From Bactrocera neohumeralis (lineage: Eukaryota > Arthropoda > Insecta > Diptera > Tephritidae), in NCBI RefSeq assembly GCF_024586455.1, contig NC_065921.1, positions 77,080,720 through 77,144,719 of the forward strand: a stretch of DNA of 64,000 bases. Direction: 5' to 3'. This document shows positions 57,366-64,000 of the stretch, piece after piece. The notes beneath the pieces were generated by a model. That model saw only the letters and a program-made list of their open reading frames with translations, did not search any database and had not been told where the DNA came from. Both the position numbers and the translations under genes were made by a program. Each line of letters starts with the position of its first letter. Within the stretch, counting starts at the first letter, position 1.

Positions 57366-57544
57366 TTCTCGAGGTCTTAGAAACTCTGAAAATGTTGCTA
57401 CTGTTGCTAACATATCGTACTCGTAGTGCTAGTGAACAGAACCGACTTATAGTGTTCCATCCAAATATTATACAAATTAATACATACAATATTTTTTTTT
57501 GCTGCAATGATTGAGTATAATATTCGAGTAGTTTGAGGAAAACA

Positions 57545-58335
57545 AAATTTAAAGGTTGCCACCTGTTAAATTTTTTTTCATGACAATTGTAAGTTCAGCC
57601 AAGCAATTGTATAAATTCCAAAAAGTTCGCAGTTAAGAAAATATTTTTAAGAGGGTTGCCACCTGTTTAAATTTTTTTCCAAAACAGTTTGGGGTTCAAT
57701 CAAATAATTGTATAAGTATCAAAAAGTTTATAGTTAAAAAAAATTTTTTTTTGGTGGGTTACCACTTTAAAAAAAAAATTATATAAATTAATAACAATGG
57801 AATATTGTAATATTGTTATTGTTATGAAAAATGGCCCGAAAAGCGCTTCTATTGAAAAATAGTTTCAACGATTGAGTGATATTCGAAAATTTTAAAGAAA
57901 ACAAAATTTCAAAAGGTTGCCATATGTTAAGAAAGTTTTCCAAGACAAAAGTTCAATCAAACAATCGCATAAGTTCCAAAAGTTTGAAGTTAAAAAAATA
58001 TCTTTAGAAGAGTTGCCACCTGTTAAAAATTTTTTCAAGACAATTGTAAGTTTAATCAAACAATTGTATAAGTTCTAAAAAGTTTACTGTTAAAAAAAAA
58101 ATTGGGAAGGTTGACACTTTTTTAAAAAAATATAGATGAATAAATTAAATTAGTAATATATGTATATAAAAATGGGCCGATAAGAGCTTCAATTAAAAAT
58201 TATATTTGAACAGAGTTGCCACCTGTTTGCAGAATTGTTATAAAATTGTTGAGATAAATAAAATATTACAATATGGGTATGAACATAGGCTTTTAATGAA
58301 AAATAATCATATATCTCAGAGTCGCCACTAAATTG
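57545..58335. repeat. Tandem array, period about 100 bp, reverse-orientation GTTGCCACCTGTT core
   Basis: The core (A/G)GTTGCCACCTGTTAAA occurs near 57553, 57655, 57757, 57914, 58013, 58110, 58215 and 58322. It alternates with AAGACAATTGTAAGTT, then CAATCAAACAATTGTATAAG, then TTCCAAAAAGTTTA. The core is the reverse complement of the one in the 23985-24850 array, while the sequence between cores is different. Confidence 0.82.
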
Positions 58336-58379
58336 GAGGCACAACAATTCAACTTTTTTTTTTTTAATATAATGAAGTT

Positions 58380-58860
58380 TACTACGAAAAATATAACTAA
58401 AATCTCAGACCGATGTTTCAAGAGCTGATCATTTACAAGAAGTATAAATTAAAACAAAAATGTTATAGTTTTTCTACAGATCCTATTTAATCATGTCCGT
58501 CTGTACACTCGTATACGCAAACAATACTCTCGGCTCGGTCTGAGATTTGGCACACATTCTGAACTCCCCAAGAAGCTGCTCAGTTGTCGAAGTTGCTGGT
58601 AACAGTCTACTAGAGCATACAACTGCCATACAAACTGAACGAACAGAATCGAGGCCTTATAAGGAAAACCTTTTTATTTGAAAATGGTTATTGTCCAAGG
58701 CAACAGTGTAAGCTCCATACAGTGTAAGCGCCATACAAACTGAACAATCAAAATCAAAGTCTCGTTTGAACACTTTTTTATTTGCTGAGTTTTCTTTAGG
58801 AAAACTGACATGTCTAACGGCAACGGCACCGGTACAATCTCCTAAATAATTATTCATAAA
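58380..58860. repeat. Copy of the 154-bp-unit dispersed repeat
   Basis: Contains the head (CATGTCCGTCTGTACACTCG, then AAGAAGCTGCTCAGTTGTCG) and two partial units (GCCATACAAACTGAACGAAC at about 58626 and GCCATACAAACTGAACAATC at about 58730, with AAACCTTTTTATTTG and CACTTTTTTATTTG). Confidence 0.8.
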
Positions 58861-60175
58861 ATAAATCAGCTTCTTATAAGAAATCTTTTTTACTTGTGAA
58901 GCTGGTAATAATTGCTGCTCACTACTTCATCTTGGAACTATCCGCTTAAATGACAGCTAATAAATTTACTATCGGGTAGGTTAGCATACATATGTATGGA
59001 CACACAAAGTGATTTACATTTAGAATAAACAGATCTTGCTTAGTTAATCAGTCGTTGGGGTCAAATAATAAATGTTGACACTTTGCGACGTTGGCGATAC
59101 TACTTTATCAGCATGAAGAGGCGCAGAGGCAGACAGTGTGCTCTATATATTTAAATGTATATTGAAGTGTTTATATATCTGCATATTTATATATATATAT
59201 ATGAATATGTATGTGTATTTGATATTTTATGTATAGTTATATACAAACATATGAGCTCACAAGTGATATGAAGATAATTATAGTACTCGTAGCAAGTTGA
59301 AAAACTTAGGAGCAGAGGCATCGTTGAAATTGCTACAGCCTAGCTTGCTTTGTTTAGAAAAAAGTTTCAGAATGTGAGAAAAATATGTATATAAGTATGT
59401 ACTGAATGTACTTTTCATTTACCTAATTAAGCATGTAAACATTTAAATGCTCACTCAAGTCTAGGCATGGTGGCAATTTATCAAATGAAAACTAGTAATT
59501 ATGGAAATTATCACTTCCTATCTCAATTTATGAGGTTGTTTAAGATGATTTCTTTCAAAAGTTTGAAAAAACAAGAACATGAAATGTATGTAAGGTTTAA
59601 TCTAATATATTCAGTATTAATATTTATTAAAAATTTTCTAACACAAAAAACTATATAGGCTAAATTTATACATAGATCATATAAGACAGGCTCTAAACAG
59701 TTTTTAAAACACGTCGAATATTTTTTAAGAATTAGAATGCCAAATGTTTACGAAATTGATTCAAAACTTTTGTTTTTAAAAATTTTTATCAAAATTATTA
59801 TTTTATAAAATGTTTATTTAATAGATCGCTACACTGCTCGATTTGATGTCTATTCATCCTTAGAAATTATCATTGATATAGGACAAAAATCATAGACTTC
59901 TAAAAAGAGAGATGGAAATGTGTACGTATAACATATTATCTGTTCTTAGTTAGACAAGATTCAAAGTTTGCTCAAACCGTTTTCGCTTTATTTGTATATT
60001 CACTATATATAATTTGCAATTTTGAAGTTAGATGGTAGCCCTATGGCAATACTTTAAGATATATGTACATTTAAAATCTTTAAAAAGTTTACCGAATAAT
60101 TTCCCTTATAAACCCATTAATTTTTAATCAAATTTAAAGTTGAATTTTGTATATATAAATTGATATACACACATT
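58861..60175. other. Non-coding spacer
   Basis: AT-rich with TATATATAT and GTATGTATG runs. No gene recognised. Confidence 0.45.
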
Positions 60176-60659
60176 AGGGTGACACTGAAGCTAATTAAAC
60201 TTATTTAATTTTTTAAAATAAAACAATGCTAACCACATAGAAAATTATGAAGAAGATAGACTTTACCGCATATTCTAGCAGTTTATGTGTATTATATATA
60301 TGTGTACATTAGTGAGGTCCAAAAAATTTTCAGTGAAAGTTTTGGAGTAAAATTTCCAAAATCTCACAAAAGATTATCAAATAGGTGATTCCATAATTTT
60401 CACACAAATTTTAGTTCAGTTGGATATAGTTAGGGTGTGTCTCTTCGAAATTTTAGAAAAAGTTCGGAAAGGCGGTGTCGAAGACAAAACATTTTTTTGC
60501 TAATATTTGCAAATAAATACATATAGAAAACGATTCCAATTATAAAAATTTTTCAAATATATTCTACAAATTAGTGTGGTTAAAAAATTATAATTTAAAA
60601 TTTTCGAAGCGAAAAAGAATTTTAAATTTAAAAACCAAAAAATATTTTTTCCCACCCTA
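60176..60659. mobile_element. Putative MITE with AGGGTG ends (left member)
   Basis: Begins TTAGGGTGACACTG and ends CCCACCCTAATA, giving short inverted ends of about 8-9 bp. Non-coding interior. The weak inverted repeats make the exact unit uncertain. Confidence 0.45.
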
Positions 60660-60932
60660 ATATATATATATATATTTTACAACTTTGATAAATATTTAAG
60701 TGTATGTGAAATCATTTTTATATATATATTTGTGTTGGATATTAAAGAAAAAAAGGGGGATATCAAGCGAAAAGAGAATTTAAATTTAAATTTTATAATT
60801 TTTTCTATTTAAATTTTCTTTCGCTGGCTTTCCCTTTTTCACCTTTTAATATTCAACACAAATGAATGCATAAAAAATGATTTAAAATATACTTAAATAT
60901 TTGCCAAAGTTATGAAATATTTATTAGGGTGG
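60652..60932. mobile_element. Foldback palindrome of about 280 bp
   Basis: Nearly the whole interval is an imperfect inverted repeat. CCACCCTAATA at 60652 mirrors TATTAGGGTGG at 60932. ACTTTGATAAATATTTAAGT (60683) mirrors the region around 60890-60910. ATTTGTGTTGGATATTAAAG (60728) mirrors the region 60845-60866. AAGCGAAAAGAGAATTTAAA (60765) mirrors 60806-60826. The arms are about 130 bp with a 15-20 base centre. It is non-coding, and its ends coincide with the inner ends of the two neighbouring AGGGTG elements. Confidence 0.75.
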
Positions 60933-61251
60933 CTCTAAAAAATAAAAAAATATTTTTTTCGCTTGTTACTCTTACAAGTACATAGGTACACGAAAACGAA
61001 AAAAATTGTAGAAGATTTTTCGAAACATAATTTTCTACAAAACCTACGAAACGAGATATTTTTTCAAGTAGTCGAAAGCGTGATATGAATTTTTCTATCG
61101 GATAATAAGAAAAAAGCTGTAAGAAGTACGACATTCTCGCTACAAATATGAGCTTATACGTTTAGCGACTTTCGTAGAAGTGTCAAAGCACATATTTTTC
61201 AGAGTACCAAACAAAAAATGTAATATTTTTTTACCCACCCTAATATTTGTT
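60924..61251. mobile_element. Putative MITE with TTAGGGTGG ends (right member)
   Basis: Begins TATTAGGGTGGCTCTAAAAA and ends, in reverse complement, TATTAGGGTGGGTAAAAAAA, followed on both sides by A/T runs containing AATATT. The interior is about 300 bp and has no coding signature. It probably belongs to the same family as 60176-60659. Confidence 0.6.
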
Positions 61252-62315
61252 TTTATTCTTAATAGCAACCCTATGAAGAAGTAACTCTTTGGTTGTTTAT
61301 CTTTTGAGGCTCTCACATTTGCAAAGTGTAATCTTTCAATTCTTTTATTAAGTATAATAAGTGTACGGTTGGCAACCCTACAATGCCGTTTCGTCGAAAA
61401 TTTGTGTCCAGACCTCGTTCCAATGTTTTTGCTTTGAAACTCGAAATGTTGTTTAGTGAAAAATTAAAGCTACTTATGGGATTTTAATCATAGTTTCTCA
61501 TAGCTTCATTCTTTTTAAACAGCCTGAGAGCCTTTTAGTCGAATAAATTTAAACTTGGCAAGCAGCTTGCCAAATTGTTGTGAAATGAAATCAGTTAAAA
61601 GCGTATTTTTGGTTATCTACTGACAAACATACATTTTTAGTAGTCTCAAAGCCTTCAACAAAGTAAATATTTGCAAGGGTTACACTGGCGATTTTAACAT
61701 ACATATAAAAATTTTTCGATATTAAGCGGCCGAGCTTCACATAAACAATTGGGCAGCCGTGACGCTCCCAACATTTCGCTAATTGATGGGACAAACAAAG
61801 ATGACTGACGGGCCAAGCTAAAAGGTGATAAGCGAAACTTCAAAAGTGGAATATAAAGTAGAAAACATAATACCAATATCACAAACAAAAAAATAGTAAA
61901 ATATAAAAAGTATAAAAAATGAAAATAAAAACAGAAAAAGGAAAACGAAAGAAATATTTAATAAGCTCATACGTGGAATTTTGACAAAAATTTACATACT
62001 TAAATACATCACCACATAGCAAAATGTGAAAACACAAAAAATATGAATATATATATATCTATATGTATATGAGACCATCATAGGCGCCAATAAAAACAAC
62101 AATAGCAGCGAATCTGTGCTGACGTTCATGCTCCAGCCCGAGACTTTTCGATCTACAAACTACCGGTCACACATATGTTATGTATTGTTGTTGCATTAGT
62201 CGGTATATAACTACATAAATGTTTTTGTGTTTTTTTTTCATTATCGCTGGCAATTTGTCATTCCGTTTTCAATTTCAACTGGCCTTCCAGCCTGCGCTCA
62301 GCGCTTTGCACGATC
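61252..62315. other. Sequence upstream of the Idgf gene
   Basis: No gene recognised. This should include the regulatory region of the downstream Idgf gene, but no specific site could be assigned. Confidence 0.45.
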
Positions 62316-62347
62316 AGTTACTGTTTGGACGAAGCTTAGTGAAGATC
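62316..62347 (+). promoter_or_regulatory. Inr + DPE core promoter of the Idgf gene
   Basis: GATCAGTTACT contains the Drosophila-type initiator TCAGTT with A+1 at 62316. AGATC at 62343-62347 falls exactly at +28 to +32 and fits the downstream promoter element RGWYV. No TATA box is seen 25-35 bp upstream. If used, the 5' UTR would be about 150 nt, unless an intron is present. Confidence 0.6.
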
Positions 62348-62466
62348 GCAACTGAAAGCGGCTTCAACTCACAACTCATTTAAGATTCTGTGTGCGTGTA
62401 TTTGCTTGTTGTTTTTGTTTTATTTTTACTCAACACATTATTAGTGTTTTGTGTAGGGCTTTGAAC

Positions 62467-62596
62467 ATGAAAATCCTTCTGGTATTTTCACTTTTCATTG
62501 CCGCCACTTTGGCCAACAAAGTGGGCAGCGCGGTACCGGCTGGACCCAAGAAACATATGGTCTGCTATTACGATTCATCGAGTTTCGTTAAGGAGG
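62467..62596 (+). CDS. Idgf6: Imaginal disc growth factor (chitinase-like), first coding exon, partial
   Basis: This exon has 43 codons plus one base, ending at donor G|GTGAGT, phase 1. It starts MKILLVFSLFIAATLANKVG, a clear secretory signal peptide of about 20-22 residues, and continues PKKHMVCYYDSSSFVKEG, the first beta strand of the GH18-like fold. KKHxVCYYDSxSFVKEG is characteristic of insect IDGF proteins and closest, from memory, to Idgf6. These are secreted, usually non-catalytic chitinase relatives that bind chitin-like sugars and act in cuticle protection, wound repair and growth signalling. The ATG at 62467 fits because the signal peptide follows at once. The remaining exons lie beyond 64000. 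Confidence 0.88.
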
Positions 62597-63549
62597 GTGA
62601 GTAAGGGGCTTGTATAAACAGATTTTTATTAGAAACGGTGAATGTTGCGTAATAGAAAATTGACTAGAAATGCTGCTTAGGAGAGCTGAAGTGTTTACGA
62701 AATAGAAGTTTGTGGTTTCAATTAAGTGAAAACCACAAAAAAGTTGACTGAAACTGATTTAGCTGTGTGTTAAGTGTAAATTCAGTATTTAGTAATCATT
62801 TGTGCTTAATTTCCGTTAAGCGAGAAAAAGCACCGGTCGCTTGTGTGGGTGTGTGTGTATACATATGTGGAAAAAACTGGAAATATAGTAAATAGTAATT
62901 ATCATAAACAGCAGAAGCACTGTGTTGACTTGCTGACCCGGTTGAAAGATAAGCGGTGTGAGGAGGCACTAAGCTGAGGAATGAAGAGTTTCTAAGAATT
63001 GCATATTTCTATGAAGTTTCAATTGAATTATATGACAGTAAAAATTACACAGTGTAGAAACTTCGACTATTATCAAGTAAAATTTATGAAATCGAAGGGA
63101 AAATTATGGGCATACTTAAGTATAATTAAATAAATAGAATACCATGTGTAAATACAGCATACAAAGAATGATATATACATACATATGTCGAAAGGTTGTC
63201 AACTGTTTAACCATTTTCAATCGAAAAAATATATAAGATAAAGAGGGATAAAAAACTAAACAAAAAGGTACCAGAAAATTGAAATACAACTTAAAATATC
63301 TTATTATTCGTTATTATTTATTTTATTGCCTTTAAAGTAATCCCAACTAGATGGTATTTTCAGTTCTCGAAACACTTTTCTTAAACAGTTTTTGGGATGG
63401 GATTATACTATATCATCTATCTACTGAAAACGGGTTCCACTCCGATGATTGTTGATTACTTTCCATGTTAAACTCATAAAAACATGCCTCATGGGGAGTT
63501 ATAGTGATCTCCATGAAAGTGGGATCGGAATTCATACGATTAAGCTTGT
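62597..63549. other. First intron of the Idgf gene
   Basis: No exon recognised. A single diverged copy of the GTTGCCACCTGTT core (GGTTGTCAACTGTTTAA) lies near 63195. Confidence 0.5.
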
Positions 63550-63850
63550 AAAAAGAGACCTGTTTATGGTACTGTTTTTTGGAAAAAAATTATGCTTTAT
63601 CGAGACGAGTTGAGCAAGAACGCGTTTCATACCAAAATTATTCGAACAGACTCGCGAGAGATGTCGACTTCTCTTGCGATCTCTCTAACTCTTGCCTGAC
63701 GATTATCAACCACCACATTCTTCGGCTTTTTAATATTTTCATCAGTTGAAGAGGTCGAAGGACATCTAGAACGAAGTCTTCAACGATTTCTCGACCGTCT
63801 TTGATGGCTTTGTACCACTCGCAGGCTTATGTTCTTAATAAAACTGTCTC
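63550..63850 (-). pseudogene. Degenerate mariner transposase fragment (N-terminal part)
   Basis: On the minus strand, in broken frames: a WYKAIKDGREIVEDF-like segment, then CPSTSSTDENIKKPKNVVVD, NRQARVREIAREVDISRESV and MKRVLAQLVSIKHNFFPK. This is the mariner helix-turn-helix region up to the linker, the same family as 16850-17720 but in opposite orientation. It sits inside the first Idgf intron. Frameshifts make it dead. The catalytic domain is absent, at least to this side. Confidence 0.85.
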
Positions 63851-64000
63851 CTGCACACGAAACCTAAATGCTGTTCTGTAGCTAGAGACAGCCGCTACAT
63901 GCCAATATCCATATACATATGTAAGTAGTTGATTATAAATAAAGAATTTTGAGTTTAATCTATGTCTCTTAGACTCACAAACTTACCAATTTCTATAATG

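Noticed and set aside
62392..62466. In-frame upstream extension of the Idgf exon
   Set aside because: It would need a GTG start and would put 25 residues before an evident signal peptide; ATG at 62467 is the natural start.

Overview
The window looks like nuclear DNA of a higher fly. A tephritid fruit fly is my best guess, from overall character rather than a decisive marker. It is AT-rich, intron-rich and gene-poor, crowded with degenerate Tc1/mariner, RTE and Jockey-type elements, MITEs and tandem minisatellite arrays. There is no bacterial-style operon, CRISPR array or recognisable tRNA/rRNA gene.

Two host genes are visible. (1) On the minus strand, from 29898 down to 8419, lie the 3' exons of a polypeptide GalNAc-transferase, most like Drosophila pgant9. 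Four exons encode the end of the catalytic domain and a linker or lectin repeat. Two alternative exons (22456-22566 and 21908-22012) each encode a complete lectin alpha repeat. The beta repeat (11357-11464) and the gamma repeat with the stop codon (8419-8580) follow. All junctions are GT-AG and phase-compatible. The upstream catalytic and membrane-anchor exons were not found in this window. (2) On the plus strand at 62467-62596 is the first coding exon of an imaginal disc growth factor (chitinase-like, Idgf6-like), with a signal peptide and a TATA-less Inr+DPE promoter. The rest of that gene lies beyond the right edge.

Layout: 1-7 kb is an AT-rich desert with small inverted-repeat elements. 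7-30 kb holds the GalNAc-transferase exons, whose introns carry several different tandem arrays, a decayed mariner, and RTE pieces. 30-44 kb is repeat-rich, with a 154-bp tandem repeat, an ACATA microsatellite and AAGCTTT-type arrays. 44.5-45.6 kb is a dispersed non-coding repeat with terminal hairpins. 46.7-50.0 kb is an apparently full-length, uninterrupted RTE-like retrotransposon flanked by an 11-bp target-site duplication. 50-62 kb holds a dead Tc1/mariner-superfamily transposase, MITEs, a Jockey-clade fragment, inverted GTGGCAAC arrays and a foldback cluster. 62.3-64 kb is the Idgf gene start, with a mariner fragment in its first intron.

The best biological signal is the alternative lectin module of the GalNAc-transferase. 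One version has a basic loop and the other an acidic loop, matching a splice switch known in Drosophila Pgant9 that changes substrate choice. The least explained signals are the tandem arrays and hairpin-ended repeats. I saw no clearly new multi-gene system.
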